DNA from: Lachnospiraceae bacterium
GTDB taxonomy: Bacteria; Bacillota; Clostridia; Lachnospirales; Lachnospiraceae
NCBI GenBank assembly: GCA_016286555.1
Contig: JAEETA010000011.1
Location: 21,978 to 85,977, forward strand
Reading direction: 5' to 3'
Length of the DNA stretch: 64,000 bases
Both the position numbers and the translations under genes were made by a program. Below the pieces are notes generated by a model. That model saw nothing but the letters and a program-made list of their open reading frames with translations, ran no database searches and was not told the DNA's origin. Below, one piece after another: positions 9,843-18,172 of this stretch; the stretch's first letter is position 1, and every line of letters begins with the position of its first letter.

Positions 9843-11996
9843 TTACATGGACCGCCTTTCGGCAATCTCAGCCATTTTTGCTTCGTTTAATCTGGTGTCA
9901 CCGTGCACTCTGGAATAGGACAGGTAGCCGTTCATCCGGTCGATCTTCGTCAGGTTCCGACTGCCGCAGACGGGACACACATCCATATACAGCTCCTCGT
10001 GTCCGCAGTCGTCACAGTAGGACAGGCTCAGGTTCACCCCTTCATAGAATCCCATGGTCATGGCTCTGCGGATCAGAGTGGTGATGGCTTCCAGATTGTA
10101 ATCAATGGGGTACTTCACGTACTGGATCTTGCCACCGTTGAAATAATCCCAGAAACGCTTCTCCAGGTCCTGCTTCTCGATGGGTGTAATGTCCTCGGAA
10201 ACATGGCAGTGGAAGGAATTGGACACATACTCTCTGTCGGAGACACCTTCGATGATGCCGTACTTGTTCCGGAACTGCTTTACCTGCAGGCCGCACAAGT
10301 TTTCGGCGGGAGTTCCGTAGATGGCATAGAGTCTGCCGTCTTCCTCCTTGAACTGCGCCACCTTTTCATTGATGTGCTTCATGACCTCCAGGGCGAACTC
10401 TCCGTCCTCCACCAGGCTCTTGCCGTTGTAGAGCTCCTGAAGCTCGTTTAAAGCGGTGATACCGAAGGATGCGGTTGCTGCATTCAGCAGAGGCTTGATC
10501 TTCTCATGAAGCTCCAGATGACCTCCCAGGAATCCTCCCTGACAGTACGCCAGGGGATTGGTGGATGCCTTCATCTCGCCCAGGTAAGCGTAGGTGCGCA
10601 GATGGAGCTTGCGGATCATCTCCAGGTAGTAGTCAAGGATCTCGTAGAAATCCACGTTTTCCTTGCGGCTCCTTGCCAGGATCATGGGCAGGTGCAGGGA
10701 GACAACGCCGATGTTGAAGCGGCCGATAAAGACAGGCTTGTCATTTTCGTCCGCAGGATGCATGCCGCCCTTCTCATACCAGGGAGAAAGGAAGGCTCTG
10801 CAGCCCATGGGAGAAATGATACGGCCGTACTTTTTGTACATTTCCGGCACATAGCCCTCTCCCGTCAGGGACAGGTAGTCGGGATACATGGACTTGGAGG
10901 AGCATTCCACGGATGCCTTGAACACATCCTCCAGCTCTCCGCCGGGGCCGTGAAGGTTTTCGTCATAGAGGAACACAATCTTGGGGAAAAGCACGGGCTT
11001 TTTGTGCCCCTTCTTTCCCTGACCGATCTTTCTTACTTCCAGCAGAGCCATGGTTGCCATCTTAGCGAAAAATCCGGTACCGGTGCCTGCGGTTACGGTG
11101 ATGAAGGGATAATCTCCACGGCTGGATGCCACGGTATTGAATTTGTATTCCCAGCCCTGGAAGCCCTGTTCGAATTCACGCTTCACATCATCCAAAGCGG
11201 TCTTCTTTGCCAGCTCTTCTTCCACGCCCAGGGAGACGTATTTTTCGTATGCCTTCTTGTAGGATTTCTCAGCGTAGGGCTCCAGGATCAGCTCCACGCT
11301 GGGTACCGTAAAGCCACCGTACTGCTGGCCAGCTGCGGAAAGGATGATGTCACCCATGACATCGAAAGCCACATCCAGGCTCTTAGGCTCGTTGTACCAT
11401 ACATTGCCCATCTCGAAGCCGCCCCGCAGCACCTCCTCGATGTTAAAGAGACAGCAGTTCATGGTATCCCGGCGGGAGGACATGTCATGGACGTAAATAT
11501 ATCCGTCACGACAGGCCTGAATCTCTTCGGTGGTCATGAAAAATTTCTGATACAGGGACTTATTTAACTGGTTGAAGATCAGGCTGCGCTTGGTGGATAC
11601 CAGGGCGGAGTCGGTGTTGGAATTCTCCTTGTCACCGATGTACATGATGGACTGACTCTTCTTGTAGACGTCATCCAGCATCCGGACGAAATCCTGCTTG
11701 TAGTTCCGGTAGTCACGGTAGCTTTTTGCCACGATGGGCTTTACCTGATCCAGAACGCTCTCCACGATGTTGTGCATCTCGGAAATGGGAATTTCCTTCT
11801 GCCCCAGGGAGTCCACTTTCTCCACCACCAGACGACAGATGGTCTCGTTCTCTTCTTCCGTAAATTCGGTCAATGCGCGGTAAGCACTCTTTCCCACGGC
11901 GTCAATGACCTTGTGAACCACAAAGGCCTCTTTGGAGCCGTCCTTCTTGATGACAAAAGTGGTTAATTTCGGCTGATAGCGCTCATCGTAATTCAT
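9843..11996 (-). CDS. nrdD: Anaerobic (class III) ribonucleoside-triphosphate reductase
   Basis: 717 residues. Reduces ribonucleoside triphosphates to dNTPs under anoxia. An ATP-cone regulatory domain occupies roughly residues 10-100. The C-terminus has the zinc site CDDCG...CPVCG and the glycyl-radical motif RMNGYL with Gly690. Because the radical is destroyed by oxygen, this marks an anaerobic lifestyle. The ATG at 11996 has AAAGGAG upstream and lies only 21 bp after the stop of the WYL regulator, suggesting co-transcription. Confidence 0.96.
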   Translation of the reverse strand: MNYDERYQPKLTTFVIKKDGSKEAFVVHKVIDAVGKSAYRALTEFTEEENETICRLVVEKVDSLGQKEIPISEMHNIVESVLDQVKPIVAKSYRDYRNYKQDFVRMLDDVYKKSQSIMYIGDKENSNTDSALVSTKRSLIFNQLNKSLYQKFFMTTEEIQACRDGYIYVHDMSSRRDTMNCCLFNIEEVLRGGFEMGNVWYNEPKSLDVAFDVMGDIILSAAGQQYGGFTVPSVELILEPYAEKSYKKAYEKYVSLGVEEELAKKTALDDVKREFEQGFQGWEYKFNTVASSRGDYPFITVTAGTGTGFFAKMATMALLEVRKIGQGKKGHKKPVLFPKIVFLYDENLHGPGGELEDVFKASVECSSKSMYPDYLSLTGEGYVPEMYKKYGRIISPMGCRAFLSPWYEKGGMHPADENDKPVFIGRFNIGVVSLHLPMILARSRKENVDFYEILDYYLEMIRKLHLRTYAYLGEMKASTNPLAYCQGGFLGGHLELHEKIKPLLNAATASFGITALNELQELYNGKSLVEDGEFALEVMKHINEKVAQFKEEDGRLYAIYGTPAENLCGLQVKQFRNKYGIIEGVSDREYVSNSFHCHVSEDITPIEKQDLEKRFWDYFNGGKIQYVKYPIDYNLEAITTLIRRAMTMGFYEGVNLSLSYCDDCGHEELYMDVCPVCGSRNLTKIDRMNGYLSYSRVHGDTRLNEAKMAEIAERRSM

Positions 11997-12017
11997 TGCT
12001 GATCTCCTTTGGATTGA

Positions 12018-13007
12018 TTACTGTTCCTTCAGATGCTGCAAACGCTCTTCCAAAAATGCTCTGTATCCTTCCGCAGCCTTCTCCGGCTGCAGGATCCGTA
12101 CCTGACTGCTTAGGCCTGCCAGATACCCGTAAAACAGATCATTTAAGATGACTTTGCATCTGGCGGTGAAAAATCCCTCCCGGGAAGGATGGATGGGAAC
12201 ATCCCTGCCGAAGCGGTCGATGATAACGCCCAGCAAAGAGTCGGGAAATTCGATGCTCAGCACATCCTCTTCTCCGTGGTACATGCCGAAGGATTCGTTC
12301 ACGTAGCGCTCCAGATCCAGGCGCTCCATCTGAGAGGCACCGAGACGTTTCTCCTCCGTCTCACGGACCTGCTTCATCTTGTCCACGCGGAAATGCTTGA
12401 TCTTCTCGGCTTCCGCATCGTAGGCCAGGAGGTAATAGTTCTCATCCTGCCATGCCAGATACCAGGGGCTTAACTGCCTGGTCTCGGGGCCCTTTACCAC
12501 CAGTTCCTTCTTCCGGTTCCAGGCATAGTAGGTAAAGGTGATCTGCCGGTTCTCCCGGATGGCTCTGTGGATGGTGTCGATGTTGTAGAGGATCTCTTCA
12601 TTCTCGCTCTTCACACGGCTTCCCACAAAGACACTTCTGTTCAGGCTCTTGGCCTGTTCCCGGCTGGTGAGATTTCCGAGCTTCCTTGCCAGTTCCGCCG
12701 ATTTGGAAGCGGAAATAAAACGGGAAGACTGCACCGCATCCACCAGGAGCTTCAGTTCCGGAAGTTCAAAATCTCTGGAAAGCAGCTTCCAGCCGCCGCC
12801 GTTTCTGGTGGGTTCTCTGGCAATGTCATAGCCCAGATCCGTCAGGCAGTTCATATCGGAGTAGAGGGTCTTCCGGTCGCAGACGATCCCCTCATCCGAC
12901 AGGCGCTTTAAGAGCTCTGCCGTGGTCAGGCTGTGATCTTCGTCGCTGTCCTTCTGTAAATACTGTAACAGCAGGACCAGTTTTGCTTTTTTGTTAAAAT
13001 CAGCCAT
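12018..13007 (-). CDS. WYL-domain helix-turn-helix transcriptional regulator
   Basis: 329 residues. The N-terminal winged HTH (about 1-70) has SLTTAELLKRLSDEGI and DRKTLYSDMNCLTDLGY, typical of DeoR-like WYL regulators. The WYL domain contains the literal WYLAWQDENYYLLAYD near residues 175-190, followed by the RxDKM segment. WYL domains sense ligands or nucleic acids and often control DNA-damage or nucleotide functions. It heads the nrdD-nrdG-dut run. No promoter could be read in the 40 bp before it, so readthrough from upstream is possible. Confidence 0.88.
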   Translation of the reverse strand: MADFNKKAKLVLLLQYLQKDSDEDHSLTTAELLKRLSDEGIVCDRKTLYSDMNCLTDLGYDIAREPTRNGGGWKLLSRDFELPELKLLVDAVQSSRFISASKSAELARKLGNLTSREQAKSLNRSVFVGSRVKSENEEILYNIDTIHRAIRENRQITFTYYAWNRKKELVVKGPETRQLSPWYLAWQDENYYLLAYDAEAEKIKHFRVDKMKQVRETEEKRLGASQMERLDLERYVNESFGMYHGEEDVLSIEFPDSLLGVIIDRFGRDVPIHPSREGFFTARCKVILNDLFYGYLAGLSSQVRILQPEKAAEGYRAFLEERLQHLKEQ

Positions 13008-13046
13008 AGTACCTTCCTACTTTCCCGGGAAATGGAGAACACAGAA

Positions 13047-13079
13047 CAACAGACAGCCGATGGAAAGGGCTGTCTGTTG
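13047..13079 (-). terminator. Hairpin after the 56-residue membrane protein gene
   Basis: A perfect 12-bp stem (CAACAGACAGCC / GGCTGTCTGTTG) with a 9-nt loop lies 11 bp past the stop at 13090. On the minus strand it is followed by a weak T-rich run (TTCTGTGTT), so termination may be partial and let transcription enter the WYL gene. Confidence 0.6.
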
Positions 13080-13089
13080 CAATTGACCG

Positions 13090-13260
13090 TTATTGAGATA
13101 CTTTCTCATCTGCTGAGGATGCGGCAATGGCGTTCTTACTCGCCTTCTTCTTTGCCGTGATCCGGCCTACCGCAAATCCGGCAGTGCCGACGATGACGAT
13201 GATCACCATCAGCAAAACATAACTGAGGAACGTATTAAAGAACAAAGCAAAATTAACCAT
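13090..13260 (-). CDS. 56-residue single-pass membrane protein
   Basis: Short gene read directly from the minus strand: MVNFALFFNTFLSYVLLMV starts a hydrophobic segment to about residue 32, followed by a basic stretch GRITAKKKASKN and a small polar tail ending DEKVSQ. The topology looks like one helix with a positive cytoplasmic tail. The ATG has GGAGG seven bases upstream. A sigma-A-like promoter (13310-13338) and a 12-bp hairpin (13047-13079) frame it as its own transcription unit. Similar short membrane proteins occur in Lachnospiraceae; I know of no proven function. Confidence 0.75.
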   Translation of the reverse strand: MVNFALFFNTFLSYVLLMVIIVIVGTAGFAVGRITAKKKASKNAIAASSADEKVSQ

Positions 13261-13309
13261 GTTGATTCCTCCAAAATAACGCAGTCAGAAAAACCAAATC
13301 CTGCAGATA

Positions 13310-13338
13310 AGTATACCAAAAAACTTAAGTTTCTTCAA
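13310..13338 (-). promoter_or_regulatory. Sigma-A-like promoter for the small membrane protein
   Basis: Minus-strand -35 TTGAAG (13333-13338), 17-bp spacer, -10 TATACT (13310-13315). The -35 lies inside the last codons of the MutS-like gene. It predicts a 5' leader of about 40 nt before the ATG at 13260. Confidence 0.6.
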
Positions 13339-15004
13339 GGGATTGGGAGAGTTTTTCGGCTCGCAAAACAAGGCTTTCCGGGAACTCACACTGCCGCAGG
13401 AGCAATATGGCGTTTTTGGTGGTGGCAGGGCCGGGAAGCAGCTCGTAGGAGAAGGAAATATCCTTTCCTTCCAGCTTTTCCTCGAAGTGGTAATTCTCCA
13501 TGGAATCCTTCAGGTATTCCGTCAGTTCCCGATCATGGGTGGCTGCAAATACCAGGATCCGGCGCTGTGCCATCTCCCGCAGGATCTCGGTGGAAGCGGC
13601 GATGCGCTCCGCCGTATTGGTTCCCCGGAGTACTTCATCCACAAAGCAAAGGACGGGACGCCCCTCGCTTTCCGAAGCATCCAGGATCCGCTTGATGGCC
13701 TTGATCTCCACCATGAAGTAGCTGTCGCCCCCTGCCAGATCGTCGGTCAGGGCAATGGAGGAATAGATCCGGAAAAATGGTGCTTCGTAACGGGTTGCCA
13801 GGGCGGTATGAATGGTCTGAGCAAGTACTGCATTCAAAGCCACCATCCGCAGGAAGGTGGACTTTCCGCTGGCATTGGAGCCGGTGATGAGGATTCCTTT
13901 GTTCGTGGTGATGCTTCCCCTTACCGGATGCTTTAACAGATAATGATATCCTCCCTCCAGGCGGATCTCCGGATGGTCAGAATCCGAAAATTCGGGCTTG
14001 CACCAGCCGTTACGAAGAGAAGCACGAAATGCCGCAACGGCAACGCCCGCATCCAGTCTTCCCACGGTGTGCAGCAGGTTCAGAAGCAGTTCCTTTTTTC
14101 CGGAAAACAGGATCATCACCTTTCGATAGGCGATGAGATCCAGGTGGAATAAGAGGTTCAGATACGAGATCAGTACCTCAACAGGACCGGAGCCGGAGCC
14201 CAGCATCTGCCCTCCTTCGGAGCTCTTCAGCACAAAAGACCCCGCACCGTCGGCGGATTTTAAGGTTTCATACCCGTTTTTCAAGATCTCCTGCTCTGGA
14301 GAGATCTGTGTAAAGGACAGATCCGAGATTTCCTTACAGCTTCGGATCAGTCGCACCAGATAGGAAAGCCCCGTCAGATAAGGCAGGACCTTAGCCTTCC
14401 CGGAAAAATAGGTGAAGACCTGATATGCGATGAGGGCCAGCATCAGCCCAACACCCAAAGGCGCCTGAAAGAAACAGATCACGAGAAATACAGGGTACAG
14501 TACCAGAGGGATGATCTCCTTAACGGCGGATGTCTTCTCTCCTCCCGTAATGTACTCCAGATAATCGCCCAGAGAATACTCCCCGGGGAATCCCAGATCT
14601 TTCAAAAGGAGCATCAGCTCCGTGCGCTCTGTGGGGCGTTTTGCAAAGGCAGTGGCAAGGAACTCTTCCTCTTCCAGTTCTGCTACGGAAAACCCGGTCT
14701 CATGCAGCGCATAGTAGAGGTATTCCTCTCCTGCAGCACAGCAGCAGGTATTGATCCGCTCATAGACCCGGTCCATGTCCAGGTCTTTCCAGGTGATCTC
14801 ATCCAGAGGCTGTTTCAGGGTATGTCTGCCCAGAGCGTCCTCCAGGGATTTTTTTCTCTTCGCGGAAAAGACCTCCGAGCTTCCTTCTTCGCCGAAGGAT
14901 GCCAGGAGGCTCTGCCGCAACTTATCTCTTTTGGCCCGCTGGGCCCCCTGAAACCTTACGGTCAGGAGTCCCAGCAGGATCACTATACATAAAACAGTTT
15001 TCAT
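13325..15004 (-). CDS. Membrane-anchored MutS-like (domain V) ATPase
   Basis: 559 residues. The C-terminal third is a clear MutS ATPase: Walker A GSNASGKS at 375-382, the ALTDDLAGGDSYFMVEI signature, Walker B VLCFVDEVLRGTNT and FAATHDREL. Ahead of it are lever/clamp-like helices. It lacks the mismatch-binding domain and the FYE motif. It also has an N-terminal hydrophobic segment (residues 3-17) and a hydrophobic hairpin (about 163-202) that look like membrane anchors. Such proteins are known as uncharacterised MutS relatives in Firmicutes and Bacteroidetes. The gene starts 3 bp after the purine permease stop, so it is probably co-expressed with nucleobase salvage. A role in mismatch repair is unlikely from the architecture. 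Confidence 0.85.
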   Translation of the reverse strand: MKTVLCIVILLGLLTVRFQGAQRAKRDKLRQSLLASFGEEGSSEVFSAKRKKSLEDALGRHTLKQPLDEITWKDLDMDRVYERINTCCCAAGEEYLYYALHETGFSVAELEEEEFLATAFAKRPTERTELMLLLKDLGFPGEYSLGDYLEYITGGEKTSAVKEIIPLVLYPVFLVICFFQAPLGVGLMLALIAYQVFTYFSGKAKVLPYLTGLSYLVRLIRSCKEISDLSFTQISPEQEILKNGYETLKSADGAGSFVLKSSEGGQMLGSGSGPVEVLISYLNLLFHLDLIAYRKVMILFSGKKELLLNLLHTVGRLDAGVAVAAFRASLRNGWCKPEFSDSDHPEIRLEGGYHYLLKHPVRGSITTNKGILITGSNASGKSTFLRMVALNAVLAQTIHTALATRYEAPFFRIYSSIALTDDLAGGDSYFMVEIKAIKRILDASESEGRPVLCFVDEVLRGTNTAERIAASTEILREMAQRRILVFAATHDRELTEYLKDSMENYHFEEKLEGKDISFSYELLPGPATTKNAILLLRQCEFPESLVLRAEKLSQSLEET

Positions 15005-15007
15005 GAA

Positions 15008-16351
15008 TTAAAGGAAAATATACTTCAAAACAAAGAGCACTGCCAGAATGTACATCAACGGAGCGACCTTCTTGCCCTTGCCTGCGCAGAGGTTCAGGAT
15101 CACGTAAGAGATAACGCCTACAGCGATGCCGTCGGAAATGCTGTACAGGATGGGCATGGTCAGCATTGCCAGGAATGCGGGGATTGCTTCGCAACCGTCC
15201 TCAAAGTTGATGTCCTTCACTGCGGTAACCATCAGGAAGCCCACGAAGATCAGAGCGGGTGCGGTTGCGAAGGAAGGGATGGCAATGAAGAGAGGAGCCA
15301 GCACGATGGAGACCAGGAACAGAAGTCCGGTGACCACGGATGCCAGACCGGTGCGTCCGCCTTCGGAAACGCCGGAGGAGCTCTCTACGAAAGTGGTGGT
15401 GGTAGAGGTACCGAGGATAGCGCCTGCGCTGGTAGCGACGGCGTCAGCCAGCAGTGCCTGCTTGATGCGGGGAAGCTTGCCTTCGCTGTCCAGCATCTTT
15501 GCCTTGTCTGCACATCCGATGAGGGTGCCCAGAGTATCAAAGACGTCAACGAACAGGAAGGAAAGCATGATCACGATGAAGTCCAGAACCTTTACATTTG
15601 CAAAAGCATCTGCGCTGAAGCATGCACCGAAGGTCTCTCCGATGGCACCGATCTGGATGCCGGTCCAGGAAGGAAGCACGCTGGGGCCGGTGTAGAGGCC
15701 GGTGAGCTGAGCGATGATGCCCAGGATCCAGGTAGCAACGATGCCGATGAGGATGGCACCCTTCACTCTCTTGGTGTAAAGAACAGCGATGATCATCACA
15801 CCGATGAGTGCAAGCAGTGCAGCGATGCCGGTGTTTGCCATATCGGACTTGAAGCTGATCAGGGTCACCAGGGTAGCGTCGGAATTCACAACGATTCCGC
15901 CGTTCTGCAGTCCGATGAAGGCCACGAACAGACCGATACCTACGGAAACGCCCTTCTTCAGCTGAAGAGGGATGGCATTGAAGATGGCCTCTCTGATGTT
16001 GGTCACGGACAGAACGATGAAGACCAGACCTTCAACAAAAACGGCAAACAGAGCGAACTGCCAGGTGTAGCCCATGCCCAGGACAACGGTGTAAGCGAAG
16101 TACGCATTCAGGCCCAGTCCGGGAGCAAGTGCAAAGGGATAATTTGCCAGGAAGGCCATCAGGAAGGTTCCGATAAAGGAAGCCAAAGCGGTGGCGATCA
16201 GCACGGCGTTGGGATTCATTCCGGAAGCGGAAAGAATCGAGGGGTTGACGGCAAGAATGTACGCCATAGCCATAAAGGTGGTTAACCCGGCAATGACCTC
16301 AGTCTTGACGTCAGTTTTGTTTTCCTTCAAATGGAAAAACTGTTCTAACAT
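15008..16351 (-). CDS. NCS2-family (AzgA/PbuG-like) purine nucleobase permease
   Basis: 447 residues, about 12-14 membrane spans. The N-terminus KTEVIAGLTTFMAMAYILAV and the NYPFALAPGLGLNAYF segment are hallmarks of the AzgA/PbuG branch of NCS2 transporters, which import adenine, guanine or hypoxanthine by proton symport. It lies between a purine-type amidohydrolase and the MutS-like gene and downstream of PNP, which supports purine uptake. The AGGAGG site is clear. The 55-bp upstream gap is too short for a purine riboswitch. Confidence 0.9.
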   Translation of the reverse strand: MLEQFFHLKENKTDVKTEVIAGLTTFMAMAYILAVNPSILSASGMNPNAVLIATALASFIGTFLMAFLANYPFALAPGLGLNAYFAYTVVLGMGYTWQFALFAVFVEGLVFIVLSVTNIREAIFNAIPLQLKKGVSVGIGLFVAFIGLQNGGIVVNSDATLVTLISFKSDMANTGIAALLALIGVMIIAVLYTKRVKGAILIGIVATWILGIIAQLTGLYTGPSVLPSWTGIQIGAIGETFGACFSADAFANVKVLDFIVIMLSFLFVDVFDTLGTLIGCADKAKMLDSEGKLPRIKQALLADAVATSAGAILGTSTTTTFVESSSGVSEGGRTGLASVVTGLLFLVSIVLAPLFIAIPSFATAPALIFVGFLMVTAVKDINFEDGCEAIPAFLAMLTMPILYSISDGIAVGVISYVILNLCAGKGKKVAPLMYILAVLFVLKYIFL

Positions 16352-16406
16352 CTTTTAACTCCTCCTTGCGGATTTTTATTCGCCCGTAAGCCCGGCGTCG
16401 GCTATA

Positions 16407-17714
16407 TCAAAGCGAAGCGAAGATACGCTTTGCTCTGACTTCACATTTTTGAATGATGGAGTCTGCGGATTCTCCGATGAAATACTCTCCGTCCTTGTAA
16501 AGGATCCTTCCGCCGATCATGGTCAGGCGCACATTCTCCCTGCTCCCGGAATAGACCAGATTCTTGGGGATGTGGTGTTCAGGCAGCATGTTGGGCGCCT
16601 TCAGATCCACCAGGATCAGGTCTGCCAGTTTGCCCTGGCTCAGACAGTCTGCGGATTCCAGGCCCATGGCCTTCGCATTTCCCGCAACGGCCATGGAAAG
16701 GATCCGGTCTGCGGGGATGCAGGCAGCGTCCTCTTCCCTGAGCTTAGCCAGAACGGCAGTCAGGTAGATTTCCCGCCACATGTCCAGACAATTGTTGCTG
16801 GCGGCGCCGTCGGTACCAATGCCCACATTGATGCCGGCATCCAGGAACGCTTTGATGGGAGCAATGCCGCTGGCCAGCTTGCAGTTGGAAGCCGGATTGG
16901 TGATGACGGAAACGCCCCGTTCCTTCAGGATTCGGATATCATCCTCGTCCACGTGCACGCAGTGGTAACCGCCTCCGCCGTAGTCGAACATACCGATGCT
17001 GTCCAGGTAAGCCACGGGGGACATGCCGGTGGTCTCAATACACTGCTCCACCTCTTTCTTCGTCTCGGAAAGGTGGGTGAAAACAGGTGCCTTCATGGCT
17101 TTGGCAGCTTCTGCCAACGCTTTCAGCTTTTCTGCTGAGGTAGTATATTCCGCATGGAATCCCAGGCGGTAACCAATGAGGGGGTTGATATGATTTAAGG
17201 TTTCAAACTCCCTTAAGGTCTGTTCCTGGGACGATGTAAAGTCGTTGAGCCCACTGGTCAATACGCAGCGGAAGCCTGAATCCATGCAGGCCTGGGCTAC
17301 CACCGGCGGATTGATATACATATCGAAGATGGAAGTGGTACCGCCGGAAAGATATTCCAGAATGGCCAGTCTGGCAAAATCATAAATATCATCCGGCGTC
17401 AGCTTTTCTTCGTTGGGGAACACATCCTCGTTTAACCAGTCCTGCAGCGGTTTGTCATCCGCCAAAGAACGCAGGAAGGTCATGGGAGAATGGGTATGAC
17501 CGTTTTTCAGGCCCGGCATCAGAAGGTCATTGCCGCAATCGATCTCCAGGTCCCAATGGAGGTTCGGCAGGAAGTGTTCGGCATAAAGCTTCTGCAGAAG
17601 GGTATCCTCTGCCACCTGAGCAATCCGGTCGTCCTTGATCCAGACTTCGCCGTGGAAGATCTCTCTTCCGGGCTCCATGGTATAGACGCGAGCATTGTAA
17701 AAACGGATATTCAT
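16407..17714 (-). CDS. Amidohydrolase, MtaD/SsnA-like (adenosine, SAH or guanine deaminase type)
   Basis: 435 residues. Metal-dependent hydrolase with the HxH motif in MPGLKNGHTHSPM, the later metal histidine in HAEYTTSAE, a VHVDEDDI histidine, and the catalytic GIGTDGAASNNCLDM aspartate. This matches the 5'-methylthioadenosine/S-adenosylhomocysteine deaminase and chlorohydrolase branch. Substrate choice cannot be read from sequence; neighbours (PNP, cytidine deaminase, purine permease) favour a purine base or nucleoside. It starts 23 bp after cdd. Confidence 0.85.
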   Translation of the reverse strand: MNIRFYNARVYTMEPGREIFHGEVWIKDDRIAQVAEDTLLQKLYAEHFLPNLHWDLEIDCGNDLLMPGLKNGHTHSPMTFLRSLADDKPLQDWLNEDVFPNEEKLTPDDIYDFARLAILEYLSGGTTSIFDMYINPPVVAQACMDSGFRCVLTSGLNDFTSSQEQTLREFETLNHINPLIGYRLGFHAEYTTSAEKLKALAEAAKAMKAPVFTHLSETKKEVEQCIETTGMSPVAYLDSIGMFDYGGGGYHCVHVDEDDIRILKERGVSVITNPASNCKLASGIAPIKAFLDAGINVGIGTDGAASNNCLDMWREIYLTAVLAKLREEDAACIPADRILSMAVAGNAKAMGLESADCLSQGKLADLILVDLKAPNMLPEHHIPKNLVYSGSRENVRLTMIGGRILYKDGEYFIGESADSIIQKCEVRAKRIFASL

Positions 17715-17737
17715 ACCGATACCTCCATCACTTTTTT

Positions 17738-18172
17738 TCAGCTCTCGGCAGACTTCATGGAATCTGCGGAAAAGCTGTGGGCCAAAAGTTCGGAAAGCGG
17801 GAATTCCTGATAATCTGCTTCGGAAAGGGCCACGATGACAGGCATATCGGCGCTGCCAAATTCCGACATCACCTGCCTGCAGATGCCGCAGGGCCAGGCG
17901 TAATCGCTGGGATCCTCTCCTACAGGTGCTCCGCAGACCGCCACAGCGGAAAGTTTCCGGTGTCCTTCACTCACAGCCTTGAAAATGGCGGTGCGCTCCG
18001 CACAATTGGTGGCGCCGTAGGAGGAATTCTCGATGTTGCATCCTCCGTAGACAGTGCCGTCTTCCGTCAGCACCGCTGCGCCCACAGCATAGTGGGAATA
18101 GGGGACATAGGAATACTCCCGCATGGAAAGGGCCTTGCGGATAAGTTCCGCTCTCTGATCATCCGTGATCAT
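17738..18172 (-). CDS. cdd: Cytidine deaminase
   Basis: 144 residues. Deaminates cytidine and deoxycytidine to uridine and deoxyuridine. The zinc site is visible as NCAERTAIF (Cys plus catalytic Glu) and PCGICRQVMSEF (two Cys). The length fits the tetrameric type. The C-terminal tail after residue 130 is hydrophilic and variable. The ATG overlaps the pnp stop by 4 bp, so the two salvage genes are translationally coupled. Confidence 0.94.
   Translation of the reverse strand: MITDDQRAELIRKALSMREYSYVPYSHYAVGAAVLTEDGTVYGGCNIENSSYGATNCAERTAIFKAVSEGHRKLSAVAVCGAPVGEDPSDYAWPCGICRQVMSEFGSADMPVIVALSEADYQEFPLSELLAHSFSADSMKSAES

Noticed and set aside
13325..15004. Annotation of the 559-residue protein as MutS2
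   Set aside because: It lacks the Smr nuclease domain and has apparent membrane segments, so it is not MutS2.
16352..16406. Possible purine riboswitch before the NCS2 permease
   Set aside because: The gap is only 55 bp, holds the ribosome binding site and lacks the conserved purine aptamer bases.
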